64,000 nt of DNA from an uncultured Sphingomonadales bacterium (GTDB taxonomy: Bacteria; Pseudomonadota; Alphaproteobacteria; Sphingomonadales; Sphingomonadaceae), in NCBI GenBank assembly GCA_903821685.1, contig CAIJLW010000013.1, positions 1-64,000 on the forward strand. Direction: 5' to 3'. Positions within the stretch are counted from its first letter, which is position 1; every line of letters starts with the position of its first letter. The position numbers and the translations under genes were made by a program. Positions 1-10,120 of the stretch are shown here, in pieces. The notes under the pieces were generated by a model. The model searched no databases, was not told the origin of the DNA, and saw only the letters and a list, made by a program, of their open reading frames with translations.

Positions 1-647
1 AGCACTTCGGGTTTGCGCGATTGCACCTTAATCCGCGACCATGCGTTTTCAGGATCGTTGCGATAATTGGCCGCGTCGGAAATTCGATCCATTTCGTCAT
101 TTAGCCAAACGCCGCGCCCGGTTGTCTTAAGCTTTTCCAACATCATCGGAAAGATGACCGACAAATGCGTGACATCGGCAATCGCGTAATCAATTTGGCG
201 CTTATCAAGCGGCCGGCGTGACCAATCGGTGAACCGTGCGCCCTTATCCAATTGTATGCCCATCCAAAGGTCAACCAGATTGGAATAACCGATTTGTTCA
301 CCCTGACCGAGCGCCATAGCGGCAATCTGGGTATCGAACATCGGGTGTGGGGTCTTACCCGTCAGGTTAAAGAATATTTCGATATCCTGCCCACCGGCAT
401 GAAATACCTTCAACACACCCTCATTTTCGCACAGCAATTCTAGCATCGGCGTGAGGTCAAGACCTTCTACTTTTGGGTCTATCGCCGCCGCTTCATTGGC
501 GTCCGCCAATTGAACCAAGCACAAGTCGGGATAATAGGTATTTTCCCGCATGAATTCGGTGTCAACCGCGACAAAGGGCGATTTTGCAAGCCGTGCGCAC
601 AATTCGGCGAGACGTGTGCTGTCGGTGATAAGTGGATGAATCTGCAT
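1..647 (-). CDS. rnd: Ribonuclease D, 3' end cut by the window edge
   Basis: This is the N-terminal 215 codons of a DEDD-family 3'-5' exoribonuclease that trims the 3' ends of tRNA precursors and other stable RNAs in the cytoplasm. The four acidic residues of the family are visible: Asp29 and Glu31 in a VDTEF context, Asp88 in HAGGQD, and Tyr154 and Asp158 in a YAIAD context, the DEDDy subtype. The HRDC domains expected in the C-terminal half lie beyond the window edge. The start at 647 is the first ATG that gives the usual short N-terminus. The gene is divergent from aspS with 94 bases between start codons, so both promoters must lie there. Confidence 0.93.
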   Translation of the reverse strand, partial: MQIHPLITDSTRLAELCARLAKSPFVAVDTEFMRENTYYPDLCLVQLADANEAAAIDPKVEGLDLTPMLELLCENEGVLKVFHAGGQDIEIFFNLTGKTPHPMFDTQIAAMALGQGEQIGYSNLVDLWMGIQLDKGARFTDWSRRPLDKRQIDYAIADVTHLSVIFPMMLEKLKTTGRGVWLNDEMDRISDAANYRNDPENAWSRIKVQSRKPEV

Positions 648-741
648 TGGGCGTTGCCCTAGCACCCATTCACGACTTGACAAAGTGCCGCTGCACTGTT
701 GACAGGCGCGCTTTCCACAGCTTTTTTGAATTGAGCAAACA

Positions 742-2526
742 ATGCACGCCTATCGTACGCACAAATGCGCCGAACTTCGCGATTCCCATGTGGGCGATAC
801 CGTCCGCCTGTCGGGATGGGTCCACCGTAAGCGGGACCATGGCGGTGTCTTGTTCGTCGATCTGCGCGACCATTATGGCATGACCCAGATTGTTGCCGAT
901 TCCGACAGCCCAGCGCTGCCGATACTAGAAGCGTTGCGCCTAGAAAGCGTTATCACCATTGATGGTGAGGTAAAGGCCCGAAGCCCAGGGACGGTAAATG
1001 CCAATCTTCCGACCGGGCAGATTGAGGTTTTTGCCCGCAGCGTCAATATTCTCAGCAAGTCCGAAGAGCTGCCATTGCCGGTTGCTGGCGAACAAGAATA
1101 TCCTGAAGAGACCCGTCTCAAATATCGTTTCCTCGATTTGCGGCGTGAAACGCTGCACGCCAATATCGTCAAGCGCACCCAGATCATCCGCGAAACCCGC
1201 CGCCGCATGGAAGATATTGGCTTTACCGAATATTCGACGCCAATTTTGACTGCCTCGAGTCCTGAAGGTGCACGCGACTTTTTAGTGCCAAGCCGCGTTC
1301 ATCCTGGAAAATTCTTCGCGCTTCCACAGGCGCCGCAGCAATATAAGCAGTTGTTGATGGTGGCTGGCTTTGACCGCTATTTCCAGATTGCACCATGCTT
1401 CCGCGACGAAGACCCGCGCGCCGACCGCTTGCCTGGGGAATTTTACCAGCTTGATCTGGAAATGAGCTTCGTCACCCAAGAAGAAATTTGGGATACAATG
1501 GAGCCAGTGATGGCTGGCGTATTCGAATCATTCGCTGATGGCAAAAAAGTAACGCCAGCAGGGCAGTTTCCGCGCATCCCGCATTCAAAAGCGATGCTCG
1601 ATTACGGCACCGACAAGCCAGATTTGCGCAACCCGCTTATCATCCATGACGTCACTGACCATTTCAAGACATCGGGCTTCGGGCTGTTTGAACGCATTGT
1701 TGAAGGTGGCGGTGTGGTCCGCGCCATTCCTGCGCCAAAGACTGCTGACAAGAGCCGTAAATTTTTCGATGACATGAACGAATGGGCACGCAGCGAAGGC
1801 CACGCTGGACTTGGCTATGTCACACGCAAGGGTGGCGAGTTTGGCGGCCCAATCGCCAAAAACCATGGCGAAGAGGGCATGCTCGCGCTCTATGACGCGA
1901 TTGGCCTTGGCCCAGACGACGGCTGCTTCTTTGCCGCGGGCAAGGAAGAACAAGCTGCAAAGCTGGCGGGCGCGGCACGTACGCGCACCGGCGAGCAGCT
2001 AGACCTGATCGAAAAAGACGCGTTCCACTTTTGCTGGATTATCGACTTCCCGTTCTACGAGTGGAGCGAAGAGGACAAGAAGGTCGACTTTGCCCACAAC
2101 CCCTTCTCAATGCCACAGGGCGGGCTGGAGGCGTTGGAAACGCAAGACCCGCTTACCATCAAGGCTTATCAATATGATATGGTCTGTAATGGCTATGAGC
2201 TCGCCTCAGGCTCGATCCGGAACCAGCACCCTGACCTAATGGTCAAGGCATTCGAACTCACCGGGCTTACGCAGGCGGATGTGGAGGAGCGTTTCGGCGG
2301 CATGTATCGCGCGTTCCAATTTGGCGCGCCCCCGCATGGTGGCATGGCCGCAGGGGTGGACCGGATGGTCATGCTTTTGTGCGGTGTTCAAAATCTGCGG
2401 GAGATCACCCTGTTCCCGATGAACCAGCGCGCCGAAGACCTTTTGATGGGCGCGCCGTCACCTGCCATGGCTAAGCAACTACGCGAATTGAATATTCGTG
2501 TTGTGGAACAGCCGCCGAAGGCTTGA
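742..2526 (+). CDS. aspS: Aspartate--tRNA(Asp/Asn) ligase
   Basis: This is a full-length (594 aa) bacterial-type class IIb aspartyl-tRNA synthetase. It has an N-terminal OB anticodon-binding domain (about 1-110), the class II core with the motif 2 arginine near residue 219 (FRDED), the bacterial GAD insertion domain, and motif 3 near residue 533 (GMAAGVDRM). His33 in RDHGG and the glycine in the SPGT loop match residues known from Pseudomonas to mark non-discriminating enzymes, which charge both tRNA-Asp and tRNA-Asn. That fits gatCAB at 46.2-49.4 kb, which would convert Asp-tRNA-Asn to Asn-tRNA-Asn. I infer the non-discriminating role; absence of asnS cannot be judged from this window. Confidence 0.97.
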   Translation: MHAYRTHKCAELRDSHVGDTVRLSGWVHRKRDHGGVLFVDLRDHYGMTQIVADSDSPALPILEALRLESVITIDGEVKARSPGTVNANLPTGQIEVFARSVNILSKSEELPLPVAGEQEYPEETRLKYRFLDLRRETLHANIVKRTQIIRETRRRMEDIGFTEYSTPILTASSPEGARDFLVPSRVHPGKFFALPQAPQQYKQLLMVAGFDRYFQIAPCFRDEDPRADRLPGEFYQLDLEMSFVTQEEIWDTMEPVMAGVFESFADGKKVTPAGQFPRIPHSKAMLDYGTDKPDLRNPLIIHDVTDHFKTSGFGLFERIVEGGGVVRAIPAPKTADKSRKFFDDMNEWARSEGHAGLGYVTRKGGEFGGPIAKNHGEEGMLALYDAIGLGPDDGCFFAAGKEEQAAKLAGAARTRTGEQLDLIEKDAFHFCWIIDFPFYEWSEEDKKVDFAHNPFSMPQGGLEALETQDPLTIKAYQYDMVCNGYELASGSIRNQHPDLMVKAFELTGLTQADVEERFGGMYRAFQFGAPPHGGMAAGVDRMVMLLCGVQNLREITLFPMNQRAEDLLMGAPSPAMAKQLRELNIRVVEQPPKA

Positions 2527-2621
2527 TTTCATGGACAGGATTGCTTGCGTGCACCTTTCCGTTTGGAGACAGAGGCGCGCTTCTGCTTGTCTATGCGGAC
2601 AATAGATGCTGGAACGTCGGC

Positions 2622-3407
2622 ATGTCTATCGACCTTTCCCAATTCGAAGCCGGTAAAAAATATATCGGCACCTATGACACTGACCTGAAGGACCTTCAGG
2701 ATCGAATGTCGAAGTTACAGGCCCTGCATATTTTGCATGGTGCCCGCACCTTAATCATTTTCGAAGGCTGGGACGCCGCCGGAAAGGGTGGGGCCATCAA
2801 ACGCATGACATCATCGCTTGATCCGCGATTTTATCAGGTTTTCTCAATCATTGCGCCCACGGCAGAAGAAAAGGACAAGCATTTTCTGTGGCGGTTCTGG
2901 AACAAATTGCCGGGCAAAAAGGAAATCAGCATTTGGGACCGGAGCCATTATGGCCGCGTGCTTGTCGAGCGTGTCGAAGGGTTTTGCACAGAAGCCGAAT
3001 GGCGGCGCGGTTATGACGAGATTAATGAATTTGAATCGCGTCAGGGCGAAATCGGAACAAAAATTATCAAGATATTTCTGCATGTGACCGCCGACACGCA
3101 GGACAAGGTTTTGACTGAACGGCTAGATGACCCAGCAAAACGGTGGAAAGTTACTGCAGAGGATTTTAGCAACCGCGAAAAGCGGGCCGACTATCTCGTA
3201 GCGCTAAAAGATATGTTTAAGCGTACACATACGCGTTGGGCGCCATGGACTGTTATTGATGGCAACAACCAGAAAGCGGCGCGGATTGCTGTGCTTACGC
3301 ATGTTATTGCGGAGCTCGAGAAAAGTGTACCGCAGGAATTTCCAGATGCAAATCCGGACATTGTCACTTTGGCGCAGCAAGCGATTGGTTATTCCGCCAA
3401 GGGGTAA
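2622..3407 (+). CDS. Polyphosphate kinase 2 family protein
   Basis: A single-domain PPK2-family phosphotransferase of 261 aa, which moves phosphate between polyphosphate and nucleotides. The P-loop GWDAAGKGG lies near residues 48-56 and the second conserved motif WDRSHYGR near 105, followed by VLVERVEGF as in AMP-phosphorylating members. Substrate preference (AMP, ADP or GDP) cannot be settled by eye. The frame stays open back to a TTG overlapping the aspS stop, but the family N-terminus begins at the ATG at 2622, so I use that start; its ribosome-binding site is weak. The last 19 bases overlap the 3' end of the convergent greB gene. Confidence 0.9.
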   Translation: MSIDLSQFEAGKKYIGTYDTDLKDLQDRMSKLQALHILHGARTLIIFEGWDAAGKGGAIKRMTSSLDPRFYQVFSIIAPTAEEKDKHFLWRFWNKLPGKKEISIWDRSHYGRVLVERVEGFCTEAEWRRGYDEINEFESRQGEIGTKIIKIFLHVTADTQDKVLTERLDDPAKRWKVTAEDFSNREKRADYLVALKDMFKRTHTRWAPWTVIDGNNQKAARIAVLTHVIAELEKSVPQEFPDANPDIVTLAQQAIGYSAKG

Positions 3408-3877
3408 TCGATACGCATCACTTCCCATTCCTTGGGACCAGTCGGCAAAGTTACGGTTTTAACGTCACCTACGCGCGCGCCGCGCAATGCACGGGAAAGC
3501 GGTGCGTTCCAGCCGATACGGCCAATGCTGGCATCCGTTTCATCATCGCCGACGATGGTGATGGTACGCGCCAGGTCGTCGTTATCAGCAATAGTTACAC
3601 ATGCGCCAAAGAAAATCCGGCTTCGGTCCTCCTGCTTTGATGGATCAAGTATTTGGGCCACTTTCATTTTTTTGGAGAGCTGACCGAGTTCCCGGTCAAT
3701 CGCGCGCAGTTTCTGGCGACCATATATGTAATCGCCATTTTCGCTTCGGTCGCCATTGCCCGCTGCCCAGTGGACGATTTCGACCACGGCAGGGCGGTCG
3801 ATAGCAAACAACTGTTCGTAACGCGCACGTAAGGCCGCAAATCCAGCAGGGGTAATCGGGTTGGTGCGTTCGGCCAT
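3389..3877 (-). CDS. greB: Transcription elongation factor GreB
   Basis: A 162-aa GreA/GreB family factor that enters the RNA polymerase secondary channel and stimulates cleavage of backtracked transcripts. The N-terminal coiled coil carries GDRSENGDYIYG (about residues 42-53), with the DYIYG wording of GreB rather than GreA, and the C-terminal FKBP-like domain contains the conserved GWNAPLSRALRGARVGD stretch. Length is typical. The gene is convergent with the PPK2 gene and their coding ends overlap by 19 bases. No hairpin terminator is visible at the overlap. Confidence 0.93.
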   Translation of the reverse strand: MAERTNPITPAGFAALRARYEQLFAIDRPAVVEIVHWAAGNGDRSENGDYIYGRQKLRAIDRELGQLSKKMKVAQILDPSKQEDRSRIFFGACVTIADNDDLARTITIVGDDETDASIGRIGWNAPLSRALRGARVGDVKTVTLPTGPKEWEVMRIDYPLAE

Positions 3878-3945
3878 CGACCCTCCTTACGCGGTCGTGC
3901 CGTAAAAAGTCGAGACACCGCTGCCGCGCGTCAATTTCAATCTGC

Positions 3946-5991
3946 TTAGCCGATAGGATGAATCTCGTTGGGCGTTGCTTTGCCTAGATACGTCGTGAGC
4001 GGCGTTGCAGAGCGCACCCGCGCTTTTTCGGGATGGAGATGGTCGTACATTACTGCATTTTCGAGAACACGGTACACATAATCGCGCGTTTCGCTGAGTG
4101 GAATTTTTTCGATCCATTCCATCATGTCAATACTGCCGGTGCGCGGATCACCATATGCCCTGAGCCATTTGTTCACATTGCCGGGGCCGCCGTTATAGGC
4201 CGCGATCGCCAAGGGGTAGCTACCGCCGAAATAATCAAGCATGCGTTCAATATAGGTGGCGCCAAGTGCAATGTTGTAATCGGTGTCGACGGTCAGCGCG
4301 TCTGGGCGATAAGCCATGGCGATCTTGCCTGACGTTTCGCGCGCGGTACCCGGCATCAACTGCATCAGGCCACGTGCGCCTGCGTGGCTAACGGCTGCGC
4401 GGTCGAACTGGCTTTCCTGCCGCATGATGGCGTGGGCAAGCGTCCATGTCCGGATATGCGCAGCGGGGACGTTGACGGTTGGGTAGCTATTGCCTAGCAA
4501 ATCGGGAATACCCGCAATACGCGCGCTCCGCCCGGCCATTACGGCAAGATCGGGCCGCCCTAGCTTTCGGGACAGTCCAACGGCAGCAACATAATCCTCT
4601 TTGCCACCAGCATTAAGCGCAACCGCGCGGAAAAAGTTGCTTTGGTCACGCCAGCTTCCATATTTTGAAGCGAGCGCAGCCGCCAGAAGGACATCAGGAA
4701 CGCTGCCTGCTGCAATCACGGGCGCGGCAGCAGCTACTTGCGGCACATTTGGCATAGGTCTGCGCAGTTGTTCCAGCGCCAGTTGCCCAAAAAAGCTTTC
4801 GTAAAAAACGGAAGCCCGTTCATAGAAACGGCTAGCTGAGGTGGTGTCGTTCGCTTTCGCAGCGGCCTTTCCCGCCCAATAAAGCCCCTTTGATCGGGTT
4901 TGGGGAGATTTTGCAGCAGCGGCGTAACGTTCAAACATCGCAACAGCGTCGCGGGGGCGTCCAAGCTTCTCCAACGCGACTGAGCCTGCCAACCAAGTCA
5001 GACTGGTATAGCGGTCACGCGTCGCGAGTTCTTGATCAACCATAACGAGGCCCGCCGGAACCGCGTCGTCAACACGCGAGGCGATCCGATAGGCCAAGTC
5101 ATATTGGCCATCTTTTTTGGCAGCCTGCGCGTGCGTGAGCAGTAATTGATACCAATCTTTTAACACAGGTGCAGGAGCCGCCAGTGTGCCTCGGTTTGCC
5201 AGCAGAGTTCGCACGCCGAAGCTGTTACCCGACGCGCGCAGAGCGTCGACTCGCGCAGCGATGAGGCTTGCTTCGCTATCGGCAGAAGCACGGGCCTCTT
5301 GCACTTTAAAGTCTGCGTCTGCCGCTTTCAGCCGGGTGGCGAGCGCAGCCGCAAAAGCTGGTCGACGGTGCGGGGAGGTATACGCTATCCAACGTTCTGC
5401 GGCGCTGGTTGAGCTTGCCCATAACAATCGGTCAACGTGGGCATCATGATCTGCCGCAGTAAATTTGCTACCGGCAAAACGGTATAGTCGCGCCTCATCG
5501 TCATTATTTAAAGGCCCACTGCGCCAAGCTTCGCGCGCTTTTGTCTCAGCGCGCGTTTTGTCTCCGGATGCATCAAGTGCAATGGCGAACTTGGCGCGGC
5601 CGGTGTTTGTTAGTGGGGGCAATCGTTCGAAATAGGCAACAACTTGGCTTGGCGAGTAAGATAAGGGGTTAATAGCTTGCTCGGCTTTTTTACGCATTTC
5701 CTGGGTATTTGGCCAATCGGGATAGAGCATCAAAAAAGATGCGTAGTCGCTGAAACTGAAATTGCCGACTGCGCTTAACTTTCTCCATCGTTCTAACGCG
5801 GCGGGAATCTTGCCTTCGCTAGGGTCATAAACCACTGGCATTACTACTGTTTGTCCGGATGGCGGAGAAACTGTGCCGTTGCCGGTCCCAGATTGCCATA
5901 TTATGGGCTGTGTTTCCTGGGCGGATGCCGATGTCGCTAAAGGAATAATCAGCATCGATGCTGAAATGAGATGCTTTACCATGCTGGACAT
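3946..5991 (-). CDS. Soluble lytic murein transglycosylase (Slt70-like)
   Basis: A 681-aa periplasmic lytic transglycosylase that cleaves MurNAc-GlcNAc bonds to form 1,6-anhydro ends. A signal peptide (MVKHLISASMLI... ending ASAQ) occupies about the first 25 residues. The long middle part is alanine-rich and helical, as in the superhelical U and L domains of Slt70. The C-terminal SLT domain has the catalytic Glu526 in RQESQFD, then GARGLMQLMPGTA and the AYNGGPGNVNKW motif. The start at 5991 is the first ATG; 5982 (MVKHL) is also possible. It is divergent from dapA. A 6-base inverted repeat (ATAGCC/GGCTAT, 6034-6051) lies between the two starts. Confidence 0.93.
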   Translation of the reverse strand: MSSMVKHLISASMLIIPLATSASAQETQPIIWQSGTGNGTVSPPSGQTVVMPVVYDPSEGKIPAALERWRKLSAVGNFSFSDYASFLMLYPDWPNTQEMRKKAEQAINPLSYSPSQVVAYFERLPPLTNTGRAKFAIALDASGDKTRAETKAREAWRSGPLNNDDEARLYRFAGSKFTAADHDAHVDRLLWASSTSAAERWIAYTSPHRRPAFAAALATRLKAADADFKVQEARASADSEASLIAARVDALRASGNSFGVRTLLANRGTLAAPAPVLKDWYQLLLTHAQAAKKDGQYDLAYRIASRVDDAVPAGLVMVDQELATRDRYTSLTWLAGSVALEKLGRPRDAVAMFERYAAAAKSPQTRSKGLYWAGKAAAKANDTTSASRFYERASVFYESFFGQLALEQLRRPMPNVPQVAAAAPVIAAGSVPDVLLAAALASKYGSWRDQSNFFRAVALNAGGKEDYVAAVGLSRKLGRPDLAVMAGRSARIAGIPDLLGNSYPTVNVPAAHIRTWTLAHAIMRQESQFDRAAVSHAGARGLMQLMPGTARETSGKIAMAYRPDALTVDTDYNIALGATYIERMLDYFGGSYPLAIAAYNGGPGNVNKWLRAYGDPRTGSIDMMEWIEKIPLSETRDYVYRVLENAVMYDHLHPEKARVRSATPLTTYLGKATPNEIHPIG

Positions 5992-6078
5992 ATTATGTGC
6001 CCCATCCTTATCAGTTGCTGAATGAACGACTATATAGCCACAAGCGGCTATTATGGCCCAGAATGAAAGTCCTATGCT

Positions 6079-6954
6079 ATGTTTTCGGGTTCAATACCGG
6101 CCCTAGTGACTCCTTTTTACGACGGAGCGTTTAGCGAAAAGCATTTTCGCGCGTTGATCGATTGGCAAATCGATCAGGGCTCTAACGCGCTTGTGCCGGC
6201 TGGGACCACTGGCGAAGCATCAACGCTGTCGAATGCCGAGCATCATCGTGTTATTGAAGTGTGTATCGAACAGGCCGCTGGCCGTGTTCCTGTTATCGCT
6301 GGTTGCGGGTCGAACGACACTAACAATGCGGTTCTGCACTTGAACTTTTCAAAGAAAAGCGGGGCGGCTGCTGGGCTCGTAGTGGCCCCATATTACAACC
6401 GTCCCAATCAGGAGGGTATATACGCGCACTTTGAACATATGACGAAGAAGAACGACTTGCCCATCGTGCTGTACAATGTACCTGCGCGGACGGTGACCGA
6501 TATTAAACCCGAAACTGTTGCGCGGCTTGCGAAGCTCCCCACGGTAATCGGCATCAAGGACGCCAGCGGAGATATGCCCCGAGTCACCGATCACCGCTTG
6601 GCTTGCGGACCGGACTTCTGTTTGCTGTCGGGCGTTGATGAGCAATCGCTAGCGTTCAACGCTGCGGGGGGCAGGGGGTGTATTTCAGTTACAGCTAATG
6701 TCGCGCCGAAGCTTTGCGCTGCATTTCAGGCGGCATGTGCCTTGGGCGATTACGATCTTGCACGCCAACTGAACGACAAGCTATATCCCCTTCATTTAGC
6801 GTTGTTTTCTGATGCATCTCCTGGGCCGATAAAATATGCATTGTCGCGGGTCATCGAAGGATTTCCGACAGAATTGCGTTTACCAATGACACCACCAAGC
6901 GAGGCGAGCCGTCGACAGGTGGACGCTGCCTTGGAGAATGCAGGCCTCATCTGA
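6079..6954 (+). CDS. dapA: 4-hydroxy-tetrahydrodipicolinate synthase
   Basis: A 291-aa class I aldolase-type lyase that condenses pyruvate with aspartate semialdehyde, the first committed step of the lysine and diaminopimelate pathway. The Schiff-base lysine is Lys160 in GIKDASGD and the catalytic tyrosine is Tyr132 in YNVPARTV; the substrate loop GTTGEAS is near residue 44. Length is typical. The stop codon overlaps the smpB start by one base (TGATG), so translation of the two is probably coupled. Confidence 0.97.
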   Translation: MFSGSIPALVTPFYDGAFSEKHFRALIDWQIDQGSNALVPAGTTGEASTLSNAEHHRVIEVCIEQAAGRVPVIAGCGSNDTNNAVLHLNFSKKSGAAAGLVVAPYYNRPNQEGIYAHFEHMTKKNDLPIVLYNVPARTVTDIKPETVARLAKLPTVIGIKDASGDMPRVTDHRLACGPDFCLLSGVDEQSLAFNAAGGRGCISVTANVAPKLCAAFQAACALGDYDLARQLNDKLYPLHLALFSDASPGPIKYALSRVIEGFPTELRLPMTPPSEASRRQVDAALENAGLI

Positions 6955-7436
6955 TGACACGTCCAAAGCCCGAAGCCTTTAACAAAGTGAAAACGGTCGC
7001 TGAAAACCGGCGGGCGCGGTATGATTTTCATATCGATGATAAATATGAGGCGGGTATTGTCCTTACAGGTACGGAGGTAAAGTCACTTCGGTTTGGCGAA
7101 GGGTCAATCGCCGAAAGCTATGCCGAGGTGCGCGATGACCAGATTTGGCTTATTAATGCCAACATACCCGAGTTTAGCCACGGCAACCGCAACAATCATG
7201 AGCCAAAACGCCCACGAAAACTGCTGCTTAACGAACGTGAAATACATAAGCTTCATGGCGCGGTTATGCGGCAAGGTATGACACTTGTTCCGCTTTCGAT
7301 TTATTTTAATGGCAGGGGCAGGGCAAAGGTTGAGCTTGCGTTGGCCAAGGGTAAAAAGGCACCTGATAAAAGGGCGACAGAAAAAGAACGCGACTGGAAG
7401 CGGGAACAAGGACGTATCATGCGGGACCGCGGATGA
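6954..7436 (+). CDS. smpB: SsrA-binding protein SmpB
   Basis: A 160-aa tmRNA-binding protein needed for trans-translation rescue of stalled ribosomes. The family features are present: [20 protein letters not shown] near the N-terminus, GTEVKSLR, the [10 protein letters not shown] stretch, and a basic C-terminal tail ([16 protein letters not shown]) that in known SmpB enters the mRNA channel. The start overlaps the dapA stop by one base and its own stop overlaps the next gene by four bases. The tmRNA gene itself is not in the window. The dapA-smpB order is common in alphaproteobacteria. Confidence 0.97.
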   Translation: MTRPKPEAFNKVKTVAENRRARYDFHIDDKYEAGIVLTGTEVKSLRFGEGSIAESYAEVRDDQIWLINANIPEFSHGNRNNHEPKRPRKLLLNEREIHKLHGAVMRQGMTLVPLSIYFNGRGRAKVELALAKGKKAPDKRATEKERDWKREQGRIMRDRG

Positions 7437-7999
7437 GTAAATTTAACGCTTGGTTACAGCAGCAAGCGCCAACACGGGACAGCTTTGAGCGTAGTCGCGT
7501 CTTGCGACCGTTTGCGCAGCGCGTTTTCCATCCGGCGCTTTGGCGTTTTACGCGTCGCTCCGTGCCGCGCGGTGTCGCACTTGGCTTGCTGGTAGGCATT
7601 TTCCTTTTGATACCCGGTGTGCAAATTGCAGGCGTGGCGCTTTTGGCACTACCTTTCAGGGCCAATATTCCCATCGGCGCAGCCATGACCTTTCTGAGCA
7701 TGCCTGCGACAACTCCGTTTATCTTGTTCGGATCGGTTTACGTTGGCGAGTCCGTGCTTCGCTTAAACAATGGGTCGGGCCACTTTTACCAGCTGATAGA
7801 GACTTCTGCGCCACTTTCTGCTTGGGGTGACTATGTCTGGAACGAAGCCCCGCTTGCACTTTTGCAGGGCATTGCCGGGCTTGCCATCATTTCTATCGGT
7901 ATGGCTATCATAGGCTATTTTATCGCAGCGTTGTTCTGGCGTTGGCGGGTGAGCGTGAAATGGCGACGCCGGTCGAAAGCAATTGCGTCTGGTGGATAA
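7433..7999 (+). CDS. DUF2062 domain membrane protein
   Basis: A 188-aa integral membrane protein of the DUF2062 family, with no established function. An amphipathic N-terminus is followed by hydrophobic segments near residues 48-68 ([22 protein letters not shown]), 75-100 and 138-165, with the family wording around PGVQ and the [12 protein letters not shown] stretch. It overlaps smpB by four bases (ATGA), so it is the third member of a translationally coupled dapA-smpB set. A basic C-terminal tail ([13 protein letters not shown]) suggests a cytoplasmic end. Confidence 0.85.
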   Translation: MSKFNAWLQQQAPTRDSFERSRVLRPFAQRVFHPALWRFTRRSVPRGVALGLLVGIFLLIPGVQIAGVALLALPFRANIPIGAAMTFLSMPATTPFILFGSVYVGESVLRLNNGSGHFYQLIETSAPLSAWGDYVWNEAPLALLQGIAGLAIISIGMAIIGYFIAALFWRWRVSVKWRRRSKAIASGG

Positions 8000-8062
8000 G
8001 CCTTTGGAGGCATCGTTCCGTCCGTCTTAATAGTCTCCCATATCTTTCCGGGGAGTATAAAC

Positions 8063-10111
8063 ATGAATTTCGCTAGTAAGCTGGCACTGGCCGCTTCTGT
8101 TTCGCTGGCATCGCTAGCAACACCTTCTTTTGCGCAAGAGGCGCAGCAGCCGCCGCAGAAAGTTAGCAAAGACGGCGCACAACTCGGCACTTTCGGTTTT
8201 GATATAGCGGGCATGGATGCGAGCGTGTCGCCCGCAGATGATTTTTACTTATTTGCAAATGGCAAATGGGCCGCCACAACGGCTATACCCGCGGACAAGT
8301 CCAACTACGGAATGTTTACTGCCCTCGACGATCTCTCGAAAGACCGCGTCAAGCTAGTGCTGGATGCGGAGAAAGACCGCAAGGGAAGCAAGGCAGGCGA
8401 TGTTTACGCGAGCTATATTGATCAAGCTGCTGTAGAGAAAAAGGGCCTTGCTCCTGTACAGCCATGGTTGAAAACCGTGCGCGGTGTCAAAAGCAAAGCA
8501 GCTTTTGAAAAGCTGATGCCCATTGCGGCACGCAATGGCGTTGGTGCGCTGTTCGGTGGCTATGTTGGGCAAGATGACAAAAACCCTGACGTCTATATTT
8601 TCCAGATTTATCAAAGCGGCACCGGCTTGCCTGATCGTGATATGTATTTGATCGAAAATGATAAATTTGATGGTATAAGAAAGGCTTACAAGGACTATCT
8701 TGCACAGATGCTGACGCTTGCCGGTGAGAAAAACGCAGTGGCCCGTGCCGATGCGATCTTTGCGATGGAGAAGAAGATTGCTGTCGTACAGTGGACGCGT
8801 GAAGATTCCAGTGATGCGACCAAGACCTACAACAAAATGTCGTTGCAGCAGTTGGATGCCATAACGCCAGGGTTAAAAATGTCGCCTATCCTTGCAAAGT
8901 TGAGCCCCAAGATAAGCGACGTCATCGTCAGCCAGCCGAGTGCGCTGACAGGGATCACGAAGATATATGCGGAAACGGATTTGTCGGTTCTGAAAGACCA
9001 GATGCTCGTCAACAGCCTGTCAACTTTCTCTAACGTTCTGCCTGACGCTGTCGCCGACACGACCTTCGCCTTTTACGGCACCACCCTGCAAGGAACGCCG
9101 CAACGCGAACCGCGCTGGAAACGTGGTGTTGGATTGACCGAAGGCACCGTGGGTGACGAGGTGGGTAAAGCCTATGCTGCGAAATATTTCCCACCAGAGA
9201 CCAAGGCAGCGATGGATGTGCTGGTTAAAAATGTGCTCGCCGCAATGGGCCGCCGCATTGATAATCTCGCTTGGATGCAGCCCGAAACTAAGGTCAAGGC
9301 ACGCGCCAAGCTGGCCAACTTCACGACGAAGATCGGCTACCCCGATCGTTGGAAAGATTATTCTACCCTGAAGATCGTACGTGGTGATGTGTTTGGAAAT
9401 GACCTGCGTTCCAACCAATGGGGTTTTGACGATAACATGTCGAAGCTTGGGCAGCCAATCCGTCGCTGGGAATGGGGCATGTTGCCGCAAACGGTCAACG
9501 CTTATGCCAATTTTGGCATGAATGAAGTTGTGTTCCCTGCGGCTATTCTCCAACCACCATTTTTTGATGCAAAGGCGGATGCAGCAGTGAATTACGGCGG
9601 CATTGGTGCTGTCATTGGTCATGAGATTAGCCACCATTTTGATGACCAAGGTTCCAAATATGACGCCACGGGGAAACTATCCGATTGGTGGACCGAGGGC
9701 GACGTAAAGGCTTTTGAGGCAGCAGGCAAAAAATTGATTGCGCAATATGACGCGTACAAGATTTTTCCTGACGCATCAGTGAAGGGCGAATTTACGCTAG
9801 GCGAGAATATCGGCGACCTTGCCGGATTGACGATTGCCTATGATGCGTACCGGACTTCACTCAACGGCAAAGAGCCGTCGGTACTTGATGGAATGACTGG
9901 GGATCAGCGCTTCTTCCTTGGCTGGGCCCAGGTATGGCGGCGCAATTACCGCGAAGCCAATTTGCGTCAGCGGTTGATTACTGACCCGCACAGCCCCTCG
10001 GCGCAGCGTGCTTGGGTGGTGCGCAATCTTGACAAATGGTACGATGCGTTCCAGCCCAAGGCGGATGGAAAAATTTACCTCAAGCCTGAGGACCGCGTTC
10101 GAATCTGGTAA
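8063..10111 (+). CDS. M13 family zinc metallopeptidase (neprilysin/PepO-like)
   Basis: A 682-aa exported gluzincin. A signal peptide ends near ATPSFAQ (residue 25). The mature part has the M13 N-terminal domain and the catalytic HEISH (His520, Glu521, His524), followed by the third zinc ligand and supporting Asp in GENIGD (Glu581, Asp585). The C-terminus ends in a VRIW motif where many M13 enzymes have CxxW. M13 enzymes cleave oligopeptides; in Gram-negative bacteria they act in the periplasm. A clear ribosome-binding site GGGGAG sits at about 8051-8056. The cckA gene follows nine bases after the stop. Confidence 0.94.
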   Translation: MNFASKLALAASVSLASLATPSFAQEAQQPPQKVSKDGAQLGTFGFDIAGMDASVSPADDFYLFANGKWAATTAIPADKSNYGMFTALDDLSKDRVKLVLDAEKDRKGSKAGDVYASYIDQAAVEKKGLAPVQPWLKTVRGVKSKAAFEKLMPIAARNGVGALFGGYVGQDDKNPDVYIFQIYQSGTGLPDRDMYLIENDKFDGIRKAYKDYLAQMLTLAGEKNAVARADAIFAMEKKIAVVQWTREDSSDATKTYNKMSLQQLDAITPGLKMSPILAKLSPKISDVIVSQPSALTGITKIYAETDLSVLKDQMLVNSLSTFSNVLPDAVADTTFAFYGTTLQGTPQREPRWKRGVGLTEGTVGDEVGKAYAAKYFPPETKAAMDVLVKNVLAAMGRRIDNLAWMQPETKVKARAKLANFTTKIGYPDRWKDYSTLKIVRGDVFGNDLRSNQWGFDDNMSKLGQPIRRWEWGMLPQTVNAYANFGMNEVVFPAAILQPPFFDAKADAAVNYGGIGAVIGHEISHHFDDQGSKYDATGKLSDWWTEGDVKAFEAAGKKLIAQYDAYKIFPDASVKGEFTLGENIGDLAGLTIAYDAYRTSLNGKEPSVLDGMTGDQRFFLGWAQVWRRNYREANLRQRLITDPHSPSAQRAWVVRNLDKWYDAFQPKADGKIYLKPEDRVRIW

Positions 10112-10120
10112 GGAGCTGCT

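Noticed and set aside
2523-2621. 33-codon N-terminal extension of the PPK2 protein
   Set aside because: It starts at a TTG overlapping the aspS stop and lacks similarity to the family; the ATG at 2622 fits.
9020-9649. 209-codon minus-strand open frame inside the M13 peptidase gene
   Set aside because: It is antisense to a well-supported gene and its translation has no protein-like pattern.
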